Positions 17,574 to 25,376 of a stretch of DNA of 64,000 nt are shown here, in pieces. Source of the DNA: Streptomyces sp. NBC_00094 (lineage in GTDB: Bacteria; Actinomycetota; Actinomycetes; Streptomycetales; Streptomycetaceae); the NCBI RefSeq assembly GCF_026343125.1, contig NZ_JAPEMB010000001.1, forward strand, positions 1,550,001-1,614,000, written 5' to 3'. Within the stretch, counting starts at the first letter, position 1, and each line of letters opens with the position of its first letter. The position numbers were made by a program, and so were the translations under genes. The notes beneath the pieces are model-generated. The model searched no databases. It was given only the letters and a program-made list of their open reading frames with translations, and was not told the DNA's origin.

Positions 17574-19822
17574 CCGAGCCTGCCGGGGAGACCGCGCCCG
17601 AGGCACCCGAGGCCGTGGCCCCCATCGAGGAGCCCGTCGTGGAGCCTGCCGCCGAGCCCGCCGAGGACGCACGAGAGGGCGCCGGAGCCATCGAAGCCGC
17701 CGAGCCGGAAACGCCTGCCGCAGGGGCCGAGGAAGAGGGAGAGACCACCGCCGACGAGGCCGGCGCCGAGTCCGAGTCCGAGTCCGGCGCCGCTGGGACC
17801 GAGGCGGAGGCGCCCGGTGCCGAGGCCGCTCAGGGTTCCGACACGCCCGAGTTGAGCGACGCGCAGGCCGAGCTCGCCGCGCAGCGGGAGTTGAGGGCGC
17901 GCATCGAGGCGCGGAAGGCCGAGAAGGAGGGCCCCGTGGCGAGCGGCGCCAAGCTGAGCGGCACGGCGGCCGATCTCCTCGCGGCGGTCCGGGCCGTGGA
18001 GGGCGGCGCGGCCACCGGCAGCGCGTTCTACGAGACCCCGGAGCCCGCGCCCCGGCGCCCCGCCCCCGAGGCCGCGCCCGCGATGACCGTGCGGCCCCCC
18101 GTCCAGGCCGCCGCGCCGGCTCCGGCGCCCGGCGCCACGGCGGCCGTACGGGAGGTACTGGCCCGGGGCGGCGCGCCCGAGACGCTGGCCGGACCTGTCG
18201 CCGCCGCGCTCGGCGAGGGTGCGGCGGACGTGCTGCGTGACGACCCGTGGCAGCTCCTCGCCGTGCCCGGGGTGCGCCCGGAGCAGGCCGACGGTTTCGC
18301 TCGGGCGCTGCTCGGCGCCGAGTGCGGGCCCGACGACCCTCGCCGGACCGTCGCGCTGACCGTGTGGCTCCTGGAGCAGGCCGCGCTCCAGGGACACACC
18401 GCGCTGGAGCTCGGCACGGTCCGGTCCGGGCTCGCGCGGCACGCGGTGCCCGACCCGGACAAGGCCGTCGAGGTGGCCGTCTCCGAAGGGGCCGTCCTCG
18501 TCTTCCAGGAGGAGACGGCGGAGGAGCCCGACACGGACGAGGAGGAGCCCGGCCACGAGGCCGAGGCCCCGGCCGAAGAGGAGCCGGCCACGCCCGTACT
18601 GCTCGGTCTCGACCGGTACGCGATGGCGGAGGAGAGCCTCGCCGACGGCCTCTCCCGGCTGGTCAGAACGGCCACCGCCGCCACCTGGGAGGGCTCCGAG
18701 CTCGAGCGCGCCGCCGGCGAGCACGGACTGGTCCTCCACACGGGCGGCGAGGCGGCCCGCGCCGAACCGGTCGCGCTCGTCGCGGCCGCCCGCGCGCGGG
18801 GGTTGCGTGCCCTGCTCGCCGTCCACGGCGAGGACGGGCGGCGGGCGCTCGGCGACGCCGGCGCGGACGCGGTGACGGTCGCCGCGCTGCTCTCCGGGGC
18901 CGCCGGTCCCGACCGTGACGAGGACGGCGCCTTCGCCCTGGACCTGCTGGCGGTCCTGGACGCGCCGCAGCTGGACGTCGAGACGGCCACGATGCTCGTG
19001 GAGTCGCTGCCGGACGGCTGCCACCTGGTCCTGAGCGGTGACCCCGAGGTCCTGGGGGCGCCGGGCGCGGGCCGGGTCTTCACGGACGTGCTCGCGGCCC
19101 GGGTGTGCCCGCGGATCGCCTCGCGCGTGCCCGATCCGGGGCCGCTCGGCGAGCTCGTCTCGGGTATCGGCGTCGGTGAGCTGAACCAGGTCGAGGCACC
19201 CGGCAAGGAGGTCGTCATCGTGCCCGTGCGCGACGCCGGCGAGGCCGTGCACCGTACGGTCCAGCTGGTGGCGGACTCGGTGCCCCGGGCGATCGGGGTG
19301 CCGTCCGAGCAGACCCAGGTGCTCACGGTCGGCCACGGCGGCTCGGCGGGCACGCGCGCGCTGAACGCCGCCCTCAAGCAGCGGCTCAACCCGGGCCCCG
19401 GCCGCTTCGGCGGCTACGACCCCGGGGACCGGGTGGCGTACGCGCCGATGCCGGGCCGGACGGTGACGGGGACGGTCCTGTCGGCCGACGCCGCGGGCCT
19501 GCGGCTGCGGTGCGGGGACGAGGCCGTCCTCGTACCGAAGGAGCGGGTGGAGTCGGAGCTGCGGCACGGCTGGGCGCTCACCGCGCACCAGGCGGCCGGG
19601 GCGCGCTGGCCCGCGGTGGTCGTGGTGCTGCCCGGGGACGCCGCGGCGGGCCTGAGCCGCCCCTGGGTGTACACGGCCTTCGGCCGGGCCGAGCGTCATC
19701 TGTCGGTCGTGCACGGCGTGGACCAGGCGCTGGCCCGCGCCGTGGCGGAGGGGGTGGCCCCGGAGCGTACGACACGGCTGCGGCCGCTCCTGGAAGGGCT
19801 CCTCGCCACTCCCGAGGAGTGA
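17570..19822 (+). CDS. helix-hairpin-helix protein resembling RecD2 helicase with eroded ATPase motifs
   Basis: A 750-residue protein. Residues 1-120 are an acidic, Ala/Glu/Pro-rich tail, and a second Pro/Ala linker covers 155-190. Residues 190-300 match the helix-hairpin-helix region of RecD2 (DDPWQLLAVPGVRPEQADGFAR). From about 340 the order of RecD2 motifs is kept but the residues are not: the P-loop position reads LHTGGEAARAE (390-399) without GKT, and the Walker B region reads AVLDAPQLDVETA (461-473). SGDPEVLGAPGAGRVFTDV (489-507) resembles the GDPxQLPSVGxG motif. The C-terminus (668-707) reads ALTAHQAAGARWPAVVVVL...YTAFGRAERHLSVV. It is probably a DNA-binding protein without helicase activity. 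Confidence 0.78.
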   Translation: MTEPAGETAPEAPEAVAPIEEPVVEPAAEPAEDAREGAGAIEAAEPETPAAGAEEEGETTADEAGAESESESGAAGTEAEAPGAEAAQGSDTPELSDAQAELAAQRELRARIEARKAEKEGPVASGAKLSGTAADLLAAVRAVEGGAATGSAFYETPEPAPRRPAPEAAPAMTVRPPVQAAAPAPAPGATAAVREVLARGGAPETLAGPVAAALGEGAADVLRDDPWQLLAVPGVRPEQADGFARALLGAECGPDDPRRTVALTVWLLEQAALQGHTALELGTVRSGLARHAVPDPDKAVEVAVSEGAVLVFQEETAEEPDTDEEEPGHEAEAPAEEEPATPVLLGLDRYAMAEESLADGLSRLVRTATAATWEGSELERAAGEHGLVLHTGGEAARAEPVALVAAARARGLRALLAVHGEDGRRALGDAGADAVTVAALLSGAAGPDRDEDGAFALDLLAVLDAPQLDVETATMLVESLPDGCHLVLSGDPEVLGAPGAGRVFTDVLAARVCPRIASRVPDPGPLGELVSGIGVGELNQVEAPGKEVVIVPVRDAGEAVHRTVQLVADSVPRAIGVPSEQTQVLTVGHGGSAGTRALNAALKQRLNPGPGRFGGYDPGDRVAYAPMPGRTVTGTVLSADAAGLRLRCGDEAVLVPKERVESELRHGWALTAHQAAGARWPAVVVVLPGDAAAGLSRPWVYTAFGRAERHLSVVHGVDQALARAVAEGVAPERTTRLRPLLEGLLATPEE

Positions 19823-19837
19823 GGGCCGGGGAATCGA

Positions 19838-19876
19838 CGGAGGGCCGGGACACCACGCTGGTGTCCCGGCCCTCCG
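19838..19876. terminator. bidirectional 18-bp hairpin
   Basis: CGGAGGGCCGGGACACCA at 19838-19855 pairs perfectly with 19859-19876 around a 3-base loop. It lies between the convergent RecD-like gene and the acidic hypothetical gene. Confidence 0.93.
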
Positions 19877-19884
19877 CCGTCTTC

Positions 19885-20580
19885 TCAGGAGTCGTCGCCC
19901 GCGGCCGCGGGCCCGCCCTGCTCGCGCCCGTGGTCGTCCCCGTCGTCGCCCTCGTCGTCCTCGTGGTCGTCGAAGACGGAGCTGACGTCGAAGCGGCAGA
20001 CGATCCGCTCCGGATCGGCGTGCTCGAAGGGGGCGTCGAGCCACTCCCCCGGTTCCGGGAGCTCCTCGGCGGCGGTGACCCAGAGCGTGGAGTCGCCCTC
20101 CTCCAGGCCGAACTCCTTGTGCCGGGAGGCGATCTCGTCGGGTTCGTACTCGCCGAAGAGGACACCGAGCGCGGCGAGGGGGGAGACACCGGCCTTGGCC
20201 GCCTCCCCCGCGGCCCCGGTGTCCTCGCCGTCGGCCTCGGCGACGCGCCGGGCCTGGGCGAACAGACGCTGCGGCTCCACCACGGCGTAGTCGCGGCGGA
20301 TCAGGAGGCTGAGGGCATGGGGTTCCTCGGGTCCGGCGTACGGCGGCAGTCCGTCGTCCGCGCCGGGGATCTCGAAGGGGGTGACCTCGTCGTACCGGTC
20401 GTAGAGGAGTTCGTCGTACTCCTCTGCCGCCGCGGCGAGGGCGTTGAAGGCTTCGTAGACGGCCGTGTCGTCGTCCCCCGTGCGGCGTTCGACCGCCGCG
20501 AGGTGACGGTCCAGTGCGGCTTTGACCGCCTCGGCGGCGGCACGTACCTCGGCAGCGGTGGGCTGCGCAGCATCAGACAT
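19885..20580 (-). CDS. conserved acidic hypothetical protein
   Basis: A 231-residue acidic protein I do not recognise beyond being typical of Streptomyces. The N-terminal helical part (TAAEVRAAAEAVKAALDRHLAAVERRTGDDD) is followed by a compact region containing LLIRRDYAVVEPQRLFAQARR and FGEYEPDEIASRHKEFGLEEGDSTLWVTAAEE. The C-terminus is a run of Asp, Glu, Gly and His (DDHEDDEGDDGDDHG), probably disordered and possibly metal-binding. No signal peptide or membrane segment is seen. It is divergent from the DUF5703 gene with 47 bases between. Confidence 0.75.
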   Translation of the reverse strand: MSDAAQPTAAEVRAAAEAVKAALDRHLAAVERRTGDDDTAVYEAFNALAAAAEEYDELLYDRYDEVTPFEIPGADDGLPPYAGPEEPHALSLLIRRDYAVVEPQRLFAQARRVAEADGEDTGAAGEAAKAGVSPLAALGVLFGEYEPDEIASRHKEFGLEEGDSTLWVTAAEELPEPGEWLDAPFEHADPERIVCRFDVSSVFDDHEDDEGDDGDDHGREQGGPAAAGDDS

Positions 20581-20627
20581 GGGACAGACGCTATCCGTAC
20601 CGGGCCCGTGCCCGCACAATAGATGCG

Positions 20628-20816
20628 ATGCCGGAATACGAATTTGTCGACGTGTACGTGCCGCGCGGCGTCTCCCGCAAGGAGGCGGCGCGGCTGCTGA
20701 CCGACCATGCCGAGTACGGACACTGGGAGTTGGACCGTCTGAGCCTGCACCGGGACGGGAGCCGCAGGGTGCGGCTGAAGCGGCGGATCATCCGCCAGAT
20801 CCGAGCGACCTGGTAG
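20628..20816 (+). CDS. DUF5703 family small basic protein
   Basis: A 62-residue protein, MPEYEFVDVYVPRGVSRKEAARLL to IIRQIRATW, matching the small actinobacterial family DUF5703. The basic C-terminus (RRVRLKRRIIRQIR) may bind nucleic acid; that is a guess. No function is established to my knowledge. A perfect terminator hairpin follows ten bases after the stop. Confidence 0.85.
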   Translation: MPEYEFVDVYVPRGVSRKEAARLLTDHAEYGHWELDRLSLHRDGSRRVRLKRRIIRQIRATW

Positions 20817-20825
20817 GAGACGAGA

Positions 20826-20852
20826 AGGGGCCCCGCATCGTGCGGGGCCCCT
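20826..20852. terminator. bidirectional 12-bp hairpin
   Basis: AGGGGCCCCGCA at 20826-20837 pairs perfectly with TGCGGGGCCCCT at 20841-20852, with a 3-base loop. It lies between the convergent DUF5703 and long chaplin genes. Confidence 0.9.
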
Positions 20853-20870
20853 GTGCGTGGTGCGGTCGGA

Positions 20871-21623
20871 TCAGGCGGCGCTGCGGGCGCGCCGGTAGAT
20901 CAGCGAACCGGCGAGCAGCAGTCCTGCGCCCGCGGGAACGATCACACCGAGCGGACCGGAACCGGTCTCGGCGAGCTCCTCGACGGCACGCGGCTGCCCG
21001 GGGCCGTGGGCTTCGGGGGTGTTCCCTTCGGGGGTGTACGAACCTCCGTCGCCGTTCGGAGTTCCGGGGTTACCCGGAGTGCCCGGAGTTCCGGGGTTAC
21101 CAGGGGTGCCGGGGTTACCCGGATTCCCAGGGTTGCCGGGGTTGCCGGGGTTACCCGGGTTCCCAGGGTTGCCGGGGTTGCCCGGGTGCGTCGGCTCGAT
21201 GCCGTTGCCGCAGTCGTTGCCCGCGGCGGCGTTGCCCAGGCCGATGCCCGTGACGCTGTTGCCGCACACGTTCACCGGAACGTCGACCGGCACCTGGACC
21301 GTGTTCCCGGAGCCCACGCCGGGAGAGTCGCTCGTGTGCCCGCCGGCGGAGGAACCCCCGCCCGGCTTGCCGGGCTTGGAGGTGTTGGCGCACTTGTTGC
21401 CCATCGCCGGGTTCAGCAGCCCGACGACGTTGACGGTGTTTCCGCAGGCGTTCACCGGTACGTGTACCGGGACCTGGACGGTGTTTCCGGACGCGACGCC
21501 CGGGGAATTCGTCGCCGTACCGCTCGCACCGGAATCGGCGTGCGCGTAGCCGCCACCGACGGCGGCGAAAACGCCTCCCGCGGCCGCGACGGTGATGAGA
21601 CCTTTACGCGTGACCTGTCGCAT
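20871..21623 (-). CDS. chpC: long chaplin with two chaplin domains, NPG-repeat spacer and sortase signal
   Basis: A 250-residue cell-wall-anchored surface protein of the chaplin family, which coats aerial hyphae and spores with amyloid hydrophobic layers. A signal peptide (about 1-30) is followed by two chaplin domains (about 31-80 and 95-140), each with the conserved Cys pair and the [23 protein letters not shown] motif. Then comes an unusual collagen-like stretch of NPG/TPG triplets (about 147-192), a linker, and a C-terminal sorting signal LAETG, a hydrophobic helix and RRARSAA. The LAXTG motif fits sortase E. The symbol rests on adjacency to a short chaplin, as with chpC/chpH in S. coelicolor. 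The ATG at 21623 has AGGGAA upstream. Confidence 0.9.
   Translation of the reverse strand: MRQVTRKGLITVAAAGGVFAAVGGGYAHADSGASGTATNSPGVASGNTVQVPVHVPVNACGNTVNVVGLLNPAMGNKCANTSKPGKPGGGSSAGGHTSDSPGVGSGNTVQVPVDVPVNVCGNSVTGIGLGNAAAGNDCGNGIEPTHPGNPGNPGNPGNPGNPGNPGNPGNPGTPGNPGTPGTPGNPGTPNGDGGSYTPEGNTPEAHGPGQPRAVEELAETGSGPLGVIVPAGAGLLLAGSLIYRRARSAA
21057..21189. repeat. 9-bp tandem repeats encoding (NPG)n in the long chaplin
   Basis: About fifteen 9-bp units of the type GGGTTACCC/GGGTTGCCG encode Asn-Pro-Gly and Thr-Pro-Gly triplets on the minus strand. Units are imperfect and follow each other without gaps, so copy number could change by slippage or recombination. Confidence 0.88.
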
Positions 21624-21708
21624 AGCTTGTTCCCTGCCTTTTCGGCTGACGCCTTCTCGGCTTCGAAAGAGGGCCACCGGGTGGCACACCCGGGGCGGAA
21701 ATGGCCAC

Positions 21709-21743
21709 CGGCCCCGGAGTGCATGGCACGCACTCCGGGGCCG
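21709..21743 (-). terminator. hairpin after the short chaplin gene
   Basis: CGGCCCCGGAGTGC at 21709-21722 pairs perfectly with its complement at 21730-21743 around a 7-base loop. It begins 34 bases downstream of the chpH stop and separates chpH from chpC. Confidence 0.85.
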
Positions 21744-21777
21744 GACCGGCTCACACCCTCACGGGCGAGGCACAACG

Positions 21778-22011
21778 TCAGGCGTTGACGCAGGTGTTGC
21801 CGAAGGCGGGGTTCAGCAGGCCGATCACGGAGACCGTGTTGCCGCACAGGTTCACCGGGACGTGAACCGGAACCTGGACGACGTTGCCCGAGAGCACGCC
21901 GGGGGAACCGATGGCGGCACCCTGAGCACCCGCGTCGGCAACGGCCATGCCCGCACCCGCGAGAACGAGACCGCCAGTGGCAGCCGCAGCAGCGACGACC
22001 TTCTTGATCAT
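21778..22011 (-). CDS. chpH: short chaplin
   Basis: A 77-residue secreted amyloid-forming surface protein. It has a signal peptide (1-27, MIKKVVAAAAATGGLVLAGAGMAVADA) and one chaplin domain ([43 protein letters not shown]) with two cysteines. The presence of two Cys and the position next to a long chaplin correspond to ChpH in S. coelicolor. The start is set by AGGAGG six bases before the ATG. The upstream sequence holds a BldN-like promoter. Chaplins are needed for aerial hyphae formation on rich medium. Confidence 0.93.
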   Translation of the reverse strand: MIKKVVAAAAATGGLVLAGAGMAVADAGAQGAAIGSPGVLSGNVVQVPVHVPVNLCGNTVSVIGLLNPAFGNTCVNA

Positions 22012-22060
22012 TATTCCTCCTAGTTGCCAAGTGCGATCCCAGCCGCGGACCGCACCACCT

Positions 22061-22088
22061 GTAACGAGGGGGAATGAAGGGGGCTACG
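22061..22088 (-). promoter_or_regulatory. BldN-like promoter of the short chaplin gene
   Basis: On the minus strand, CGTAGC (22088-22083) and CGTTAC (22066-22061) are separated by exactly 16 bases. The sigma-BldN consensus, as I recall it, is CGTAAC-N16-CGTTGA, so 9 of 12 positions fit. Its placement gives a leader of about 40 bases before a strong ribosome site. Confidence 0.6.
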
Positions 22089-22095
22089 AGCCCCC
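22079..22095 (-). terminator. GC palindrome downstream of the M20 peptidase gene, overlapping the chpH -35 element
   Basis: GGGGGCT-acg-AGCCCCC is a perfect 7-bp stem with a 3-base loop, 45 bases past the stop of the peptidase gene and followed on the minus strand by TTCATT. It encloses the -35 hexamer of the predicted chpH promoter. Confidence 0.55.
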
Positions 22096-22140
22096 GAGTT
22101 CATTCACTCTTTCCGGTCACATGCGAAAGGGTGGGCGAAT

Positions 22141-23466
22141 TCAGCAGGCGTCGAGGAAACGGTCCAGGACGCGGGCGCCGAACTTCAGGCCGTCGACCGG
22201 CACACGCTCGTCCACGCCGTGGAACATGCCGGCGAAGTCGAGCTCGGGCGGCAGCTGGAGCGGAGCGAAGCCGAAGCAGCGGATGCCGAGGTCGTCGAAG
22301 GACTTGGCGTCGGTGCCGCCGGACAGCATGTACGGCACGGCGCGGGCGATCGGGTCCTCGGCGCGCAGGGCCAGCTGCATCGCGTCGACCAGGGCGCCGT
22401 CGAAGCTGGTCTCCAGGGCCTTGTCGCCGTGCACGTCCTCGCGCTTCACGTTCGGGCCGAGGATCCGGTCGAGATCGGCCAGGAACTCCTGCTCGTACCC
22501 GGGCAGGAAGCGGCCGTCGACGTGCGCCGTGGCCTGGCCGGGGATCACGTTCACCTTGTAACCGGCGCCCAGCATGGTCGGGGCGGCCGAGTTGCGGAGG
22601 GTCGCGCCGACCATCTTGGCGATGCCGCCGAGCTTGGCGAGCGTGCCGTCCATGTCCTCGGGGTCGAGCGGGGTGCCCAGGGCGTCCGAGAGCTCGTCGA
22701 GGAAGGACCGCACGGTCTTGGTGACCCGCACCGGCCACTGGTGGCGGCCGAGGCGGCCGACGGCCTCGCAGAGCTCCGTGATCGCGTTGTCGTCGTTGGT
22801 CATCGAGCCGTGGCCGGCCGTGCCCTCGACGGTCAGCCGCATCCAGTGCATGCCCTTCTGGGCCGTCTCGACCAGGTAGAGCCGCAGGTTCTCGTTGACG
22901 GTGAAGGAGAAGCCGCCGACCTCGCCGATCGCCTCCGTGACCCCGTCGAAGAGGCCCCGGTGCTTGTCGACCAGGTGCCGGGCGCCGTAGGTGCCGCCGG
23001 CCTCCTCGTCGGCGAGGAACGCGAGGACGACGTCGCGCGGGGGCTTGCGGCCGCTGCGCATCCGGTCCCGGACGACCGCGAGGGTCATCGCGTCCATGTC
23101 CTTCATGTCGACGGCGCCGCGGCCCCAGACGCAGCCGTCGGCCACCTCGCCCGAGAAGGGGTGGTGGGTCCAGTCCTCGGCGTTGGCCGGGACGACGTCG
23201 GTGTGGCCGTGGATGAGCAGGGCCGGGCGGGACGGGTCCTCGCCCTCGATGCGGGCGACGGTGGAGGCCCGCCCCTTGTGCGACTCGATGATCTGCGGCT
23301 CGAGTCCGACCTCCGCGAGCTTCTCGGCGATGTACTCGGCCGCCGCCCGCTCGCCCGGGCCGGAGTGGTCGCCGTAGTTGCTGGTGTCGATGCGGATGAG
23401 GTCGCGACAGAGGTCGACGACCTCGTCCTCGCCGGTGATGCCCCGCGCCGTGTTCGACTCGCTCAC
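22141..23466 (-). CDS. M20/M25/M40 family metallopeptidase
   Basis: A 441-residue zinc peptidase or amidohydrolase of the M20 family (ArgE/DapE/carboxypeptidase G2 relatives). Metal and catalytic residues are visible: His88 and Asp90 in HGHTDVVP, Asp120 in GRGAVDMKD, the Glu pair 154-155 in LADEEAGG, and a late histidine in GMFHGVDERV. A dimerisation domain interrupts the catalytic domain from about 200. The substrate cannot be read; small peptides or N-acyl amino acids are usual. The GTG at 23466 is preceded by GGGAGGAAGC. No signal peptide is seen, so it is cytoplasmic. Confidence 0.9.
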   Translation of the reverse strand: MSESNTARGITGEDEVVDLCRDLIRIDTSNYGDHSGPGERAAAEYIAEKLAEVGLEPQIIESHKGRASTVARIEGEDPSRPALLIHGHTDVVPANAEDWTHHPFSGEVADGCVWGRGAVDMKDMDAMTLAVVRDRMRSGRKPPRDVVLAFLADEEAGGTYGARHLVDKHRGLFDGVTEAIGEVGGFSFTVNENLRLYLVETAQKGMHWMRLTVEGTAGHGSMTNDDNAITELCEAVGRLGRHQWPVRVTKTVRSFLDELSDALGTPLDPEDMDGTLAKLGGIAKMVGATLRNSAAPTMLGAGYKVNVIPGQATAHVDGRFLPGYEQEFLADLDRILGPNVKREDVHGDKALETSFDGALVDAMQLALRAEDPIARAVPYMLSGGTDAKSFDDLGIRCFGFAPLQLPPELDFAGMFHGVDERVPVDGLKFGARVLDRFLDAC

Positions 23467-23676
23467 GCTGCTTCCTCCCACTACGTGCCCCACGTGATTG
23501 CTGGTGGTCGCCCCCATCCTCCCGCGTCGGCCCCTCGCCGCCCAAGGGCGCCCATCGGCCGACATGCCGCCGTCACACGACGGAGGCCCGGAAGGGGGTG
23601 GTGATCGACCCCCTCGAATGTTTGCTATTGTTTTCCTCGTCGGAAGGGCCCAGCGGCCAGGAAGACAAGACACCTT

Positions 23677-23764
23677 GTCCGGGTGGCGGAATGGCAGACG
23701 CGCTAGCTTGAGGTGCTAGTGCCCTTTATCGGGCGTGGGGGTTCAAGTCCCCCCTCGGACACCA
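23677..23764 (+). tRNA. tRNA-Leu (anticodon GAG)
   Basis: A class II tRNA of 88 bases. The acceptor stem GTCCGGG/CTCGGAC contains one G-U pair. The anticodon stem CTAGC/GCTAG carries loop TTGAGGT (anticodon GAG), followed by a long variable arm and the T-loop GTTCAAGTC. The 3' CCA is encoded. A perfect hairpin follows. I see no integrase gene or duplicated 3' end nearby, so it is not obviously used as an attachment site. Confidence 0.97.
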
Positions 23765-23768
23765 CACG

Positions 23769-23803
23769 GAAGTCCCGGTCGAGATCATCTCGACCGGGAC
23801 TTC
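23769..23803 (+). terminator. terminator of the tRNA-Leu gene
   Basis: GAAGTCCCGGTCGAGA at 23769-23784 pairs perfectly with 23788-23803 around a 3-base loop and is followed by TTGC. The 16-bp stem starts five bases after the tRNA CCA. Confidence 0.92.
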
Positions 23804-23836
23804 TTGCATGAGTACGCGGTGGCACGAGGCGGAGCG

Positions 23837-24763
23837 GTGAGACGGAGAGCGAAGGCGCCGGCCGCGCCGCTGGCGCAGCGGTACGGGATCGATCCCGTAC
23901 GGGTGCGGCTGCCGGAGGACCCCGAGGGGGTCTGGTCGACCGTGCGGGACCATCTGCTCGACAGGTACGCGGCGGCCGTCGGGGCCGGGCGGGTCGAGGA
24001 GATGCTGCGCGAGGGACGGTTCGTCGGGGTCGACGGACCGGTTGCCGGGGACGAGCCGTACACCGTGGGGCGGTACCTCTGGTTCCACCGTGACTTCCCG
24101 GCCGAGGCGCCGGTGCCCTTCGACATCGGGATCGTGCACCGGGACGAGCGGATCCTGGTCGTGGACAAGCCGCACTTCCTGGCCACCATGCCCCGGGGGC
24201 GGCACGTCACGGAGACCGCGACGGCCCGGCTGCGGCGGGAGCTCGACCTGCCGCGCCTCCAGCCCGCGCACCGGCTGGACCGGCTGACGGCGGGGCTCGT
24301 GCTGTTCGTCGTGCGGGAGGAGGACCGGGGGGCGTACCAGACGCTGTTCCGGGACCGGCTCGTACGGAAGGAGTACGAGGCGGTGGCGCCGCACGATCCG
24401 GCGGTGGAACTGCCGGTCACGGTGCGGAGCCGGATCGAGAAGGAGCGCGGGGTGATGGCCGCCCGGGAGGTGCCGGGCGAGCCGAACAGCGAGAGCCGGA
24501 TCGAGCTGACCGGACACGCGGGAGGCCTTGGGCGCTACCGGCTGGTGCCGGTGACCGGGCGGACCCATCAGCTGCGGGTCCACATGAACGCCCTGGGGCT
24601 GCCGATCCTGCACGATCCGGTCTATCCGGTGGTCCGTGAGGACGGGTCGGAGGACTTCGGGCGGCCGCTGCAGCTGCTGGCGCGGACGCTGGAGTTCACC
24701 GACCCGGTCACGGGCGATGCGGTGAGGTTCGAGAGCCGGCTGCGGCTCAGTGGCCTCGGTTGA
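23837..24763 (+). CDS. RluA-family pseudouridine synthase
   Basis: A 308-residue RNA-modifying enzyme that isomerises uridine to pseudouridine in rRNA or tRNA. The catalytic aspartate lies in the family motif HRLDRLTAGLVLF (around residue 150), preceded by the conserved IVVDKPHFL-type segment (HRDERILVVDKP). The C-terminal GRTHQLRVHMNALGLPILHDPVYP is also typical. The exact target base is unknown. The GTG at 23837 was chosen because earlier starts would lie in the tRNA or its terminator. Its 3' end overlaps the convergent MBL-fold gene by 17 bases. Confidence 0.9.
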   Translation: MRRRAKAPAAPLAQRYGIDPVRVRLPEDPEGVWSTVRDHLLDRYAAAVGAGRVEEMLREGRFVGVDGPVAGDEPYTVGRYLWFHRDFPAEAPVPFDIGIVHRDERILVVDKPHFLATMPRGRHVTETATARLRRELDLPRLQPAHRLDRLTAGLVLFVVREEDRGAYQTLFRDRLVRKEYEAVAPHDPAVELPVTVRSRIEKERGVMAAREVPGEPNSESRIELTGHAGGLGRYRLVPVTGRTHQLRVHMNALGLPILHDPVYPVVREDGSEDFGRPLQLLARTLEFTDPVTGDAVRFESRLRLSGLG

Positions 24764-25376
24764 TCCATTCCTGGAGGTGAGGGGCCTCGGCGCCGATCGT
24801 CGTCGGGGCGCCGTGACCGGTCCGTACCACCGTCTCGGGCGGCAGGGTGAGGAGCTTCTCGCGGATCGAGTCGACGATCGTCGGGAAGTCCGAGAAGGAC
24901 CGGCCCGTCGCGCCGGGGCCGCCTTGGAAGAGCGTGTCCCCGGTGAAGACCGTGCCCAGGTCGGGGGCGTGGAGGCAGACCGCTCCGGGGGCGTGGCCCG
25001 GGGTGTGGAGGACCGTGAGGTCGGTGCCGGCGATGGTGAGGACCTGACCGTCGGCGAGGTCGCCGTCCGGGCTGTGATCGGGGTGGGTCTGCTTCCACAG
25101 GGGCTGGTCGGCGGGGTGGAGCAGGATGCGGGCGCCGGTGGCGGCCGCGAGGGCCGGGGCCGCGTCGACGTGGTCGTTGTGGGCGTGGGTGCAGACGATG
25201 GCGAGCAGGGCTCGGCCGTCGAGGGCGGCGAGGATCGCCTCGGCGTCGTGGGCGGCGTCGATGACGATCGCCTCGGTGTCGTCGCCGACGATCCAGACGT
25301 TGTTGTCGACGTCCCAGGTGCCGCCGTCGAGGCTGAAGGTGCCGGAGGTGACGAGGTGGTCGATGCGGGCGCTCAT
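24747..25376 (-). CDS. MBL-fold hydrolase paired with mscR
   Basis: A 209-residue metallo-beta-lactamase-fold enzyme with the metal-binding motif THAHNDH at residues 63-69, then HTPGHAPG and GDTLFQGGPG. This is the glyoxalase II-like branch. It is translationally coupled to the upstream S-(hydroxymethyl)mycothiol dehydrogenase gene, the stop and start sharing one base (TGATG). By analogy with glutathione systems it could hydrolyse the S-formylmycothiol or other mycothiol thioester produced by MscR; that role is inference from the gene pair. No signal peptide is present. Confidence 0.88.
   Translation of the reverse strand: MSARIDHLVTSGTFSLDGGTWDVDNNVWIVGDDTEAIVIDAAHDAEAILAALDGRALLAIVCTHAHNDHVDAAPALAAATGARILLHPADQPLWKQTHPDHSPDGDLADGQVLTIAGTDLTVLHTPGHAPGAVCLHAPDLGTVFTGDTLFQGGPGATGRSFSDFPTIVDSIREKLLTLPPETVVRTGHGAPTTIGAEAPHLQEWINRGH

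Noticed and set aside
21057-21189. Possible CRISPR array in the chaplin region
   Set aside because: The 9-bp units are contiguous, without spacers, and encode NPG triplets in frame.
23677-23764. tRNA-Leu as the attachment site of an integrated element
   Set aside because: No integrase or excisionase gene and no duplicated 3' tRNA end were found in the flanking sequence.
23735-23836. Earlier start for the pseudouridine synthase
   Set aside because: It would translate part of tRNA-Leu and its terminator hairpin.
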